Below the pieces are notes generated by a model. That model had not been told where the DNA came from. It saw only the letters and a program-made list of their open reading frames with translations, and made no database searches. The translations under genes were made by a program, and so were the position numbers. 64,000 nt of DNA from Ophiobolus disseminans (taxonomy: Eukaryota; Ascomycota; Dothideomycetes; Pleosporales; Phaeosphaeriaceae): the NCBI GenBank assembly GCA_010093685.1, contig MU006216.1, positions 1 through 64,000 on the forward strand, read 5' to 3'. Positions 55,360-64,000 of this stretch are shown here, piece by piece. Position 1 is the stretch's first letter, and every line of letters starts with the position of its first letter.

Positions 55360-55909
55360 CTAGCTGTCCATCATATAGGCCGGTTTTGCAGCCTTGCAGC
55401 CTCCCGACTCAAAACTCCGTCTACGACCTTCACTGCTACCCTGGTAACGCTCCCTGTAACACCTGCCCTTGGGCCCCTTGTTGGTATGAGCTGGAATATA
55501 CCAAGCTGGAGCGTTCGTCTTGCCACTCGATCCAGCCCAGGGCTCACCGTAGCTGCTGGTGCTGCACGGGTTGCTGCATGTGTCTGCTTTAGTTAGGCAA
55601 AGGCTTACATGGAGAAGTAGCAATTCGAGTCGACCTTGGTAGCGATCATTTTCCCCTGCTCCCCAGAATGGGTCAGGTTGATTGTACACCGACTGACTGT
55701 GAGGAATACGTTTGTACACCTGGGAGCCGGCATGCTGGAGTGCCGTCCTCGAACATCTACTGGCTGTGACCCTGGCTTCAAGACTTCTCATAGTTGATGC
55801 CATTGATGGGAGACGATTCGGTGATTTTGGAGCCGCCGTTAGCCGTCTCAAACGCCAGTGTGGCGAAAGCTACACCGCTCAGGCCATGAGGACGGTGAAG
55901 AGACGGAGT
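55360..55909 (-). pseudogene. Frameshifted secreted-protein gene relic
   Basis: On the minus strand a leader-like run LRLFTVLMA continues in the next frame as SGVAFATLAFETANGG. A second shift follows INGINYE, after which RCTNVFLTVSRCTINLTHSG and TKVDSNCYF are readable, then a likely intron and a last exon (PCSTSSYGEPW, GRCYRERYQGSS, SGGCKAAKP) to the stop at 55360. Two one-base losses and the missing start Met make it dead. It does not match the CxC SSP family or family 2. Confidence 0.5.
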
Positions 55910-56202
55910 GTATATGGCGTTTGTGGAGCAACTGATGAGCTGCAAAGCCCACATAAGGAGGAAGGATGTACATGGCAACAGTAGGCTGCCCGGAGTGTAC
56001 ATAATAGCACCACTGTTCTACACGTGCTATCACGCAAGCAATCTGAAGAGTCCCGCGTTTGTTCGAGGTCATAAACTTCTTGCAGGCTTTAGTCACAATA
56101 CTGCTCATAATAGCGCACTAGACCTTACGCCATACCCCTGTAATCTCTCACTGCTCCTTGTTCTTCCTCAGTACTTCTCTTCAGTTCTAGATTGCCTCAA
56201 CT

Positions 56203-57764
56203 ATGCAGTTCACACAAAACCTTCTTTTCTTCGGCCTAGTCGCCCTCGGTCTTCGCGAAACCCTCCACGACGTCACCTTCTCGGACTTTGCCGGCCTCTC
56301 GAATTTCAAAACCTCGGATCTTTTGTCAGATAGCAATGGCGATTCTACCAGCCACGAGCGCCGCTGGGCCCCTGGTCCGATACCGAACCCAGCTGCAAAT
56401 GACGTCTGGGAGGCTGCCAAATGTAAAGAAAAAAAGTTCATGGCGCAGATGTCGTACTCCGACTACGACGTAGGACAAATACTTCCAACGCCTGTAAACA
56501 CTGCGGTGAGTCCTTGGGAACTTAGTGTGTACTTCGCTGCAGAATCAGCTTACAAGACTCCTCACTGATACCATCAACATAGATGACCTTAAGCCCTCGG
56601 GGTACATCATGCCCGGTGTAGATCAAGCCTACCGCGACTTTTCCACAGGCGGATTCTGGGGCGTCGCCGACTTCTTCCGCCACATTGGCATATCCGACAG
56701 GTGCCGTGAGGAAGGCGGGAAGTGGTTTGCGGCTGTGATAACGCACTATCGACTAGGCATGCCTGGCACAGTGCCGGCAAAGCACGAACAAACGTATCCA
56801 GGCCCAGATGGTCATATTAGACGCGTATGTATTCCATTATGTCAGACCTAGCAGCTCAACCTCATCGGTACATCGTGATCCCCTATCGGTCCGATACATG
56901 AGCTTACATGAGCACAGTACATTCCAGTACCTTCTATGGCTTCCACAGCCACTCTTTCCACATCATATGCTTATGCGTACTCTTGTATATAACCTTGCTT
57001 GTCTACTCTATGGAACAATCAACCTTCTTCTTCATCTCTGCTCTATTCCCACACATTACTATTTCACCCCCAACAGCACTCACTAATGTAAACGTCATAG
57101 GTCTCAGGCGCATACTTCTATATGGCGGTCAACCCCGAACGCGGCATACGTGTGTAGAACTCCCTCGGCCCTCGCCAGGCCGCAGACCAGCTGTACAATA
57201 ACTATCAAGACTACGAGCTGCCCAACATGCGCGCGCTATCGGATATGATGTGGGCGATGTGGGAATACCACACTCCCGATAACGCACGCGCGAACATGAA
57301 CTTCTTCATGAGTTTGGGAATCAACAACCCGCCGACGTTGACGATCATACGGCGTGCGATGGATAGTGCGGGGCAGCAGTTGAGTACGACGCCATATAGG
57401 TTCAACATAGACTCTGATGGTGCGCTGGCGTTACTGGGTATGTTGACTATATTTGAAGATAGTTTAGAGCATATACTGTCGTTCTTCAGGCTCACCAAAC
57501 GGTGCACGCTTCGCACATTTCCTGATCCAGCGCAAGAACCAGATTGGTATGAAGACCGTGACAGGCGTTCATGCTTTCGAATGCGTGTCTAGATCGCACG
57601 ATCCGCGTTTCATGTTCACTGTAGGCCCGATCCAGGCTGTGCCGTGGCCGCAACAGCAAGTAGCCCGTGCGGATGAGGAGCGAGCACCCACGAAGAAGAA
57701 ATTTATTTGAGAGCATGTGTTTCGGTTCGATGGGAATATGACTGTGTTGAGTGAGTATGTGTAA
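56203..57764 (+). pseudogene. Disabled secreted-protein gene (family 2, copy 2) with LTR in intron 2
   Basis: Exons 56203-56505, 56543-56824, 57101-57437 and 57490-57764. Leader MQFTQNLLFFGLVALGL. Conserved blocks shared with the copy at 58187: SDYDVGQ, YRDF, GISDRCREEGGKWFAA, GAYF, DMMWA, FFMSLGINNPPTL, SPNGARFAHFLIQRK and a final LSEYV. TAG at 57155-57157 and TGA at 57708-57710 interrupt the frame, which is otherwise coherent to 57764. Intron 2 contains a complete solo LTR (56840-57053) between its donor and its CTAAT branch/acceptor. Two nonsense codons indicate a pseudogene; a truncated product from the first exons is possible. Confidence 0.8.
56840..57053 (+). mobile_element. Solo LTR, type B, inside an intron
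   Basis: 214 bp from TGTCAGACCTAGCAGCTC to TATTCCCACA, flanked by CATTA on both sides (56835-56839 and 57054-57058). Shares GCTCAACCTCATCGGTACAT and the following bases with the inverted copy at 52464-52685. It sits 15 bp after the GTATGT donor of intron 2. Confidence 0.93.
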
Positions 57765-58186
57765 AAGGTTGCACTCGTCAGAAGATCGGATGCACATACA
57801 TCGGAAGATGCGATACACATGTGGGCCTAAGAATGGAAACTTATAATTCTAGTCCAGCAAACCCACGAATTGGCATATAGCTGCTTCAACATATATCTAG
57901 TATAAACCTCTTTTGAGTATGTGACGTCTCTGGAGAGTCCAAGATAGCATTACTGGTTTGCATTGAACATCTCTTGAGCCCTATACGAGCCGAAGTATGA
58001 TCTGCAATGTTGACGAAAATGACTCAAGTCATATAGCAAACGCACTAACCTTCACCTCAGCGCTTGTCTTCACTCACTTATGCTTTCCAAACAGCCACGG
58101 TCCTTGAGCGGCCAATCTCTCTCTCTATCAATGATCGACCTTTTTACCCCTTAACTCTCAGAGTAACTGCGCTCACTACTTTCGCC
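57765..58186. other. Intergenic stretch
   Basis: Between two family-2 copies; promoter of the second. No gene seen. Confidence 0.4.
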
Positions 58187-59942
58187 ATGTATACCACCAT
58201 CATCGTCCTCCTCGCAACCCTACTCAGCATCGCCTTCGGCGAGGCAAACAATTTCCAGCGCAACACCTCCCACCCCCTCCTGACAACATCTCCAAACCTC
58301 AACCCCTCCGGCCTCCCCTACTTCCTCGATGTACCCGACCCGTACCTCCACGGCCCGGAGACAGGCTGGTACGGCGTCCCGCCCTCCCCGCTACTGACGA
58401 CGTCTGGAAACGCCACATCTGCAAAGGCCGCAAAATGCTCGCTCAAATGTCCTGGTCAGACTATGTTGCACGCTAACAAGGTTATTGTCAAACTACAAAA
58501 AGGCCGACCTTCTTGCAGTTGTAGCATGAAGGTTGATATAGCTGATAGTCTGACAGTTATCCCTACACTCTCTCTTTGTTCACATATATATAGCTCCCTT
58601 CGTTCATAGCTATTCAATCAACTCAGTCCTTCATTCTCCTTCCATATCACAAACGTGAGAGACTACGACGTGGGACAAATGATACCGACGCCGCAAACCA
58701 CAGCTAAAAGCCCATACCATGCTAGTACGCACATCCCCTCCCACCATTCCTCCACCCCCTCCAAATCTCCCGGAAGCTAACCAAGCCAGACGACTTGAGC
58801 CCATGGGGTTACTCCATGTACGGCGCCGTCGACTCGTACCGAAACTTCAAAGACAATGGGTACTGGGGCATAGCGCCGTGGCTACGGGATGCGGGCGTGT
58901 CGGATAAGTGTGTGGAAGAGGGGGGCACGTGATATGCGGCGACGATTACGCATTGGGATGCTATGCGGGACAAGGAGGTAAAGAAGGAGGATCATGTGTA
59001 TACGAATCCCGAGGGTGTGAAACGAAGGGTGAGTAGTTGTGAGAAAGGGGGTGGAATGGGGGGATGAGTGGGTGAAGGGCTGGTGTATACGTGAGGCTGA
59101 CGATAAAATGGCAAACAGGAGCGTATTTCCACATGGCAGTCACAGCGGAAGGAGGTCAGTATTCGTATCCACCCCCTCTCCTCACCTCACCCCACAATCT
59201 CCCCATCTCCCTCATCTCCACGCACCTAACCCCTATCCCAGATATAATGACACAAAACCGCAAATTCCCCTGGTCCGCCCTCCAAGAGGTTCACCCCACC
59301 GACCACAAAGCGTCCAAACTCCCCGAGATGCAGCGGTCCTCGGACATGATGTGGGCGCAGTGGGAATTCCACGTCCCTGAGGACAAGCGAAGTAATATCC
59401 AGTTCTTCATCACGGTTTCGATCGAGAATCCGACGACGCTGGCGTTGATGAGGCGCGCGCTGAATGAGAGGGGGAAGGAACTTACGAGGAAGGTGGAGAG
59501 GTTTGAGATGAGCACGGATCAAGGGAAGGCGCTGTTGAGTACGCGTCGCGAGGCTATGGAGTTCAAGGTACTAATAAAGGTTCCAGGCAGTCCGAATGGC
59601 GCAGGCTTTGCGCACTTCTTAATTCAACGAAAAGCTGAGGTTGGATTGAAACAGATTGAAGCGGTGTGGGTGTTCGAGTGCTCCACTGGGAGCAAGACGC
59701 CGTGCTTGTTTTTTACGGTGGAGGATCTGGCTCAGCCTGTTCCTCGGCCGTCAAATACGGGTCCACAGCCGAATTCAACGCCCGGGGATGATCCTATTGC
59801 GAAGGGAGATGCGGAGAACGCGCGGTCCGGCAAGGAAGAACCTGCGATGGTCAAGCCTCGAGACGTGGAGAAGCGGAACTTCGTGCGAGTACACACTTTT
59901 CGCCTGGGTGACAATGTAACGCTTTCGAGTGAGTATATCTAA
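58187..59942 (+). pseudogene. Disabled secreted-protein gene (family 2, copy 3)
   Basis: Leader MYTTIIVLLATLLSIAFG. After WYGVPPSP the frame shifts by one base into DDVWKRHICKGRKM; MSWSDY is then cut by a 197-bp insertion (58464-58660). The frame resumes with DYDVGQMIPTPQ and GYSMYGAVDSY, then meets TGA at 58930-58932 where copy 2 has Trp. The last part from 59246 (QNRKFPWSALQ, SSDMMWAQWEFHVP, SPNGAGFAHFLIQRK) is open to 59942; a 48-bp intron there (about 59536-59583) is a multiple of three and can be read through. A frameshift, insertion and stop make it dead. Confidence 0.8.
58464..58660 (+). mobile_element. LTR-like insertion with 5-bp target duplication
   Basis: 197 bp, TGTTGCACGC to AACGTGAGA, placed exactly between two halves of a conserved coding block and flanked by GACTA on both sides (58459-58463 and 58661-58665). 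It has a TATA-like CACATATATATAGCTC. It starts with TG but ends in GA rather than CA. Unlike types A and B in sequence. Confidence 0.75.
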
Positions 59943-60216
59943 GGGGAATCAAGACGAAACGGGAGGAAAGACAAAAAAAAAGGGGGGGTAAAGTAACTCA
60001 GGAGTAGATGAAAAGGAGAAGACTAGAAACATGTCTGCAGTCTAGATAGACGATCCTTGTCTACAACTGAAGAGAGATAGTAGAGGAACAGGCGATATTG
60101 CATACCCATGGGAACTTCTTACTCCGTCGCTTCGCACAATAGTAACAACACCACACTGCACACTGGAATGACAACCGACTCACGCTGCCTTGCTCTTACT
60201 CCTCGATCTACCTGTA

Positions 60217-60646
60217 CTAATGCACCCCGCAATTATACCACTTCGGCTTCGGATCCTCAAACTCCAGCCATCTATACATTTCCGCGCTCGTCGGTCCCAC
60301 AAAAATCGGCGAATCGGTGTTCTCGTCGCAGGATGTTTTAGTGCTATACTGTCAGTTCCCTCTCCTCGCACATGGAATTGTCAACTCACCCAAAGAACTT
60401 GCATTCGCACCCACCATACACATTATACCCAAAAGCTTCTAAATACGTTCCCGAGGTGGTGTTGAAATAGACAGGCTTGCAGCGGTCGGTGCCGGAAAGA
60501 CTGACGTGCACGTTTTGGTTGCGGATGAATAGGAGGTAACCGCAACTGTATAGTCGCGGCGCCGAATATGCGGCTAGTTCAGTGGGGAGTGATGTCGTGG
60601 TTGGAATGGCGGAGAAGAGCGCTGTGAGGATGTAAGTGAGAAGCAT
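60217..60646 (-). CDS. Small secreted cysteine-rich protein (SSP family, intact, minus strand)
   Basis: Exon 1 60646-60390, intron 60389-60344 (46 bp, phase 2), exon 2 60343-60217; 127 residues. Leader MLLTYILTALFSAIPTTTS. YSCGYLL, DRCKPV, GGCECKFF at the intron, TSCDEN and KWYNCGVH follow the family order. The acceptor TATAG was chosen over an earlier CAG because it keeps the frame and brings in the final W-Y-x-C. Confidence 0.8.
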
Positions 60647-60889
60647 GGTTGGCAGTTGTGGTTAGGTAGGCTGAGGTGGTTGTTGGTGAGTGTCGAAGTT
60701 GCCGAAACTATATGTGATCGCTCAACAATCATAAAATGCGTTGAATGAACGAGGCAGGTGCTACCAAATAACCCTTTCGTCCAAGTTGTAGCGATATTGA
60801 ATTGCGACGTGCGGCTGTTGGTAGCGGAGATCTGCATTCGTGCGCGTGGCGTTCATACATACGTCAAGAGCGTCATGCACAATCATTTC

Positions 60890-61292
60890 CTATCGATTCC
60901 CAACGACTGTAGGCGAACTGTCAAGATGCAAGTACCCGCTATCAGCATGGTGTTCGTACATCATCGCTTTCCGGATCGGGACATCGTCTGTTGCACACGG
61001 CGACCATTCGGATCGTATGCTCGTGGTCGTGACGAATAAGGTACCCAAGTGTTCTAGCTGTGTCCGAAGTTTGATCTTAACGCAGATTTCGCGTTCCGTT
61101 AGTGAGGCGGTGTAGACGTGTTCCACCACACATCAAAGACATGACACTGTTGACCGCCTGACAATTGTGCCATCGGTTCGACGACGAGTTTGTTGGGGAC
61201 GGCAGTCCCGGGCTGTACATACGCTTTGTTACATGATGGCACTTCGCCATGAGTCCATTGGATGGCTAGGGCGGTGAGGAGTACTAGTCGCT
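60890..61292 (-). pseudogene. Decayed secreted-protein gene relic
   Basis: On the minus strand LVLLTALAIQWTHG looks like the end of a signal peptide and runs into PSCNKAYVQPGTAVPNKLVV and QQCHVFD; then the frame shifts by one base into VYTASLTEREICVKIKLR, which continues to the stop at 60890. No start codon is left in the leader frame. It belongs to neither the CxC family nor family 2. Confidence 0.45.
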
Positions 61293-61836
61293 GTTACCGT
61301 CAGACAAGAAACTAAAAGCGTTGGCTGGTAGTACCACGCCGAACTTTGAAGAGCAGAAAATGGGATACGTGGTTTGAATGATGAAGCGCACCAGTGGTGG
61401 AACCGATAGGCGGGGAGGCATTTGAAAATAAGAGGAGGATGGAATGAAAGAATGCAAAGGGTTTATTGGAGGAAGATCATTGCCAATAATATTGACGTCA
61501 CAGTCATTGTACACAACGTGTACGCCGACTCAGCGGCTGAACGCTAAGGTAGGTACTTGGGATCACTTCCAGATATCGGTTCCCGAGTGAAAGGTCAGAG
61601 AGCGGCGTGATCCTATTCCGCATGCCTTGTGATGGTCCCTGACGTTGCGTGTCTCATGTCCACAGCTTTCCCAACTGATGCATTCGAGTAACTCAGCGAT
61701 AGATTCGGTCATCGACGTATATCCTGGTGGCGACCTGGATCAGAATCGATGGCGGTATGTTGTCGCCTTTGTGGCGGGAGATGTAAATCGATAGTCTCGA
61801 CATGGTATCCGTCATGAACGTCTTCCTTTGCTGTCC
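61293..61836. other. Intergenic stretch
   Basis: No gene seen between the last secreted-protein relic and ORC6. Confidence 0.4.
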
Positions 61837-62973
61837 TCAAGTGGCCTGAACTTCTTGCACACGAGCCATGACGCGTGTCTTCCACTCGATGTACTCTTGT
61901 CTTTGGCGTTCGCCCAAGTAGTCTGTAGCATCTTGCATCATGGTACCCAGCCCAATGTAGTCGCTTCCACCAGATTTAGCGACGATAGCCGCAGATTCGC
62001 CTCTGGACGCATTGGTACCGGTCAGCTCGACGCCCTCCATGGCATCCATATCTTCGGCCGGCGTCACATTCATGAACCACTCCATCTGTAGCCAGCCTTC
62101 CGATCGCGCCATGGGCATCAACTCCTCTGTTTCGAGCGATAGCTCATCATACGTGATGGTTTTGGCAGCAGGAAGGCCCAGTAATGTATTGACTGCAGTC
62201 TCCCGCCATTGCCCGTACTGTTCAGGCGTGACTTCAACATTGTTCATCTTCGTGAACACATACATGAAGACCACGGCTATCAGCGCAAATGTGCGAGCCT
62301 CTGATACGGTCGGTGCTGTCGTCTGGGACATTGTGGTGTTGCGCTGCCGTCTCCTGCTGGGGCTCTCGGCCGTCGCAGCAGACATTCGTGCCAGTAGAGG
62401 TAAGATGGATTCAACGCCTGTAAACACGTTTGGCGCAGCGCTTGCATAGTCAAACTGCTTGACAAGGCTGCGTATTGCAGGCATGACCCATTCGGGAATT
62501 TCCGCAACATGCCCGTCCAGTTTCCTGGTGCTTCTTGGAGTCCGCTTCCCACTGAGGGGCGTCTTTGGTGTTGTGCGTGCAGATGCAGACGCTGAAGCTG
62601 CCTTCCTGCTGGGTGTCTGTGGTTCGCGAGAAGCGTCTGAGGCAGGTAGCGCACTACTTAGATAGTTGTACAGCTTCTTGTATATCCGCGGCGGGCATGG
62701 TGGGCGCGATGCGATGGACGGAAGATTGAAGCGCTTCTTTGACCTGTCGCAATTAGCTAAGCTGGGGAGAAAGATGCTCGTTCCAAACCTCTCGCATGCC
62801 AGCTGTGCACATGCATACGGACGCGCTATCTCTTCGTCTGGTTTGAGCGAACCTGCAACACTCCGAGAGCGGGCCAGCAGCGAAAGTGCTAATTCGACCA
62901 ATTCGGGCGGCAAAGGTCCGTTCAGAGCTGGAATGAGCCCAGTCAGAGCTTGTTCAACACTTGCTCTGCTCAT
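61837..62973 (-). CDS. orc6: Origin recognition complex subunit 6
   Basis: Exons 62973-62789 and 62743-61837 give 363 residues from MSRASVEQALTGLIP. ARPYACAQLACER and RFNLPSIASRPPCPPRIYKK form the conserved cyclin-box-like (TFIIB-like) N-terminal part; EWVMPAIRSLVKQF opens the second box; TYDELSLETEELMPMAR and YIEWKTRVMARVQ are in the C-terminal part. Orc6 completes ORC and helps load MCM. The 45-bp intron 62744-62788 is a multiple of three with no stop, so the longer unspliced frame (from 63096) is also open, but splicing restores ACERSKKRFNLP. Confidence 0.85.
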   Translation of the reverse strand: MSRASVEQALTGLIPALNGPLPPELVELALSLLARSRSVAGSLKPDEEIARPYACAQLACERFGTSIFLPSLANCDRSKKRFNLPSIASRPPCPPRIYKKLYNYLSSALPASDASREPQTPSRKAASASASARTTPKTPLSGKRTPRSTRKLDGHVAEIPEWVMPAIRSLVKQFDYASAAPNVFTGVESILPLLARMSAATAESPSRRRQRNTTMSQTTAPTVSEARTFALIAVVFMYVFTKMNNVEVTPEQYGQWRETAVNTLLGLPAAKTITYDELSLETEELMPMARSEGWLQMEWFMNVTPAEDMDAMEGVELTGTNASRGESAAIVAKSGGSDYIGLGTMMQDATDYLGERQRQEYIEWKTRVMARVQEVQAT

Positions 62974-63315
62974 TGTGGTGGTGTTGATGGGGCGTGATGC
63001 CAGAGTTTGGCGCGTCGCTTCAATTCGCACCTTCCGACTTTCGCGACAGCACGTGATCGCCAAGCATCTCCCCGACTCGGGCTCCCCTGCCCGCACCTGA
63101 CTTCCTTTCTCCTAACATGAAGCATACACATGTCCTGTGTACGCCGCCCCAGCTTGACGTTCTCGTTGCATTCTCTAAACGAGAGTAGTTTGTGCTGTTT
63201 CCTTTTACGCTGGACCGCCATTCTGGCCCCCACACCCCAGGCATCAGCCACATAATGCAGCTTACTCTCCATCCCGTCTTCGCAACTACAAACATCTCTC
63301 GCGACATCAAAGACT

Positions 63316-64000
63316 ATGGCTGAATCAGAGCTCAATGTTGCCATCGTTGCTCTCGTCATCTCCCTTACTGCGCTCGTGGTTACAACTCAACAACTGCTTG
63401 TTCAGATTTTCGGCTCCGCAGACGGATATCGCCAATGCGCAGAATCGGTCATAGGCAGCTGGCACAAGAAGAGAAAGCGGGTATGGAAGTGGTCGGAATT
63501 TAGGTTTGAAACACAATATGTGACTCCGCAAATTGTTCTTTTGACTCCTTTCGAATTTGAAGATCATTGGCAAGAGCATGAGAAGGTATACAGAATCACG
63601 AGCAAATCTCTGGGCAAAGCTAGACATAAAGAGTTGGACGATACCGTACACGTTGTGTACAGTCGCAAACGAGCGCAGACACGCTCAAGGAACAGCCGAT
63701 TGGAACCCGAGTTAGAAAAAGGGTCGCATCCGTGGGCTGTGCCATCGTCGAAACAGCGTGTGACACCTCGGAGCGATACTCAAGTCACATGGCTCCGTCT
63801 CCTTCGTGAATTACACGTCCTGACACATAGCTACTGGCCTGATGAATGCTCATTCTGTCCGGGTCTAGACGGTGCTGGAAGGTCTCCGCCCCATCGTGAA
63901 GAGGCTATCGAAATCGGTATTGACTCCAGCAAGTCATGGGCGCTCGAGGAATCTTCAAACAACTCCCGCACCGAGGTTGGAATCATATACCGGACCTGGA
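63316..64000 (+). CDS. Modin-like fungal protein, N-terminal part (runs off the window)
   Basis: An open frame of 228 codons from MAESELNVAIVALVISLTA, with one N-terminal transmembrane segment (IVALVISLTALVVTTQQLL), then FGSADGYRQCAESVIG and WKWSEFRFETQYVTP. This N-terminal layout resembles fungal proteins annotated as modin, known from incompatibility-suppressor work in Podospora. The middle is rich in Arg/Ser, and TYW/C-x2-C-like EC-SFC follows. The gene continues beyond base 64000. The name is from recall and moderate at best. Confidence 0.5.
   Translation, partial: MAESELNVAIVALVISLTALVVTTQQLLVQIFGSADGYRQCAESVIGSWHKKRKRVWKWSEFRFETQYVTPQIVLLTPFEFEDHWQEHEKVYRITSKSLGKARHKELDDTVHVVYSRKRAQTRSRNSRLEPELEKGSHPWAVPSSKQRVTPRSDTQVTWLRLLRELHVLTHSYWPDECSFCPGLDGAGRSPPHREEAIEIGIDSSKSWALEESSNNSRTEVGIIYRTW

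Noticed and set aside
44538..60646. Assignment of the secreted family to known effector folds (LARS, Ecp2/Hce2, KP4)
   Set aside because: Cysteine spacing and motifs do not match those families as I know them; no assignment is made.

Overview
The window looks like nuclear DNA of a filamentous ascomycete, most likely a dothideomycete (Pleosporales-like). Reasons: short 44-75 bp GT..AG introns with CTAAC-like branch sites, fungal-only families (HET proteins, Zn2Cys6, a bicovalent FAD oxidase, CYP504-like P450, modin-like protein), many small secreted proteins, and transposon debris with CpA-to-TpA decay. The taxonomic call is an inference; no species marker is present.

Left arm (1-10.3 kb): mobile-element and incompatibility-gene debris. 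It holds a stop-riddled C2H2/helicase-type element gene with hairpins (1-1.6 kb), an apparently intact HET gene that ends in a Zn2Cys6 cluster (2.25-3.65 kb), a solo LTR, a phosphotransferase fragment, an internally deleted pogo-like transposase, and a broken HET gene carrying another solo LTR.

First housekeeping block (11.1-18.6 kb): elongin C, an OAR1/FabG-type reductase, SUMO E1 subunit UBA2, queuosine salvage protein QNG1 and an FAD oxidase. A decayed stretch follows (19.4-26.9 kb): duplicated F-box-like genes, an SF1 helicase fragment abutted by an LTR, a repeat block and a gene-poor tract.

Second housekeeping block (26.9-44.1 kb): RPA43, PRP43, PRMT5, DUF423 protein, aldo-keto reductase, a 280-bp MITE, a GNAT, a dead secreted-protein gene, a P450, an ABM-like protein and IMP4. 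ORC6 and a modin-like gene lie at the right edge (61.8-64 kb).

Between them, 44.5-61.3 kb is an island of small secreted cysteine-rich protein genes. At least ten share one layout: signal peptide, a C-x-C-x-[FW]-[FYW] motif (variants in some copies), a phase-2 intron directly after that motif, then a short second exon that usually ends in a W/Y-x-C motif. Copies are intact, splice-damaged, start-damaged, stop-damaged or broken by solo LTRs. A second secreted family (37.96, 56.2 and 58.2 kb) has three copies here, all disabled. The island reads as a birth-and-death array of effector-like genes in a transposon-rich compartment. Function is not shown by sequence. Six solo LTRs of two related types occur in the window, five with exact 5-bp target duplications.
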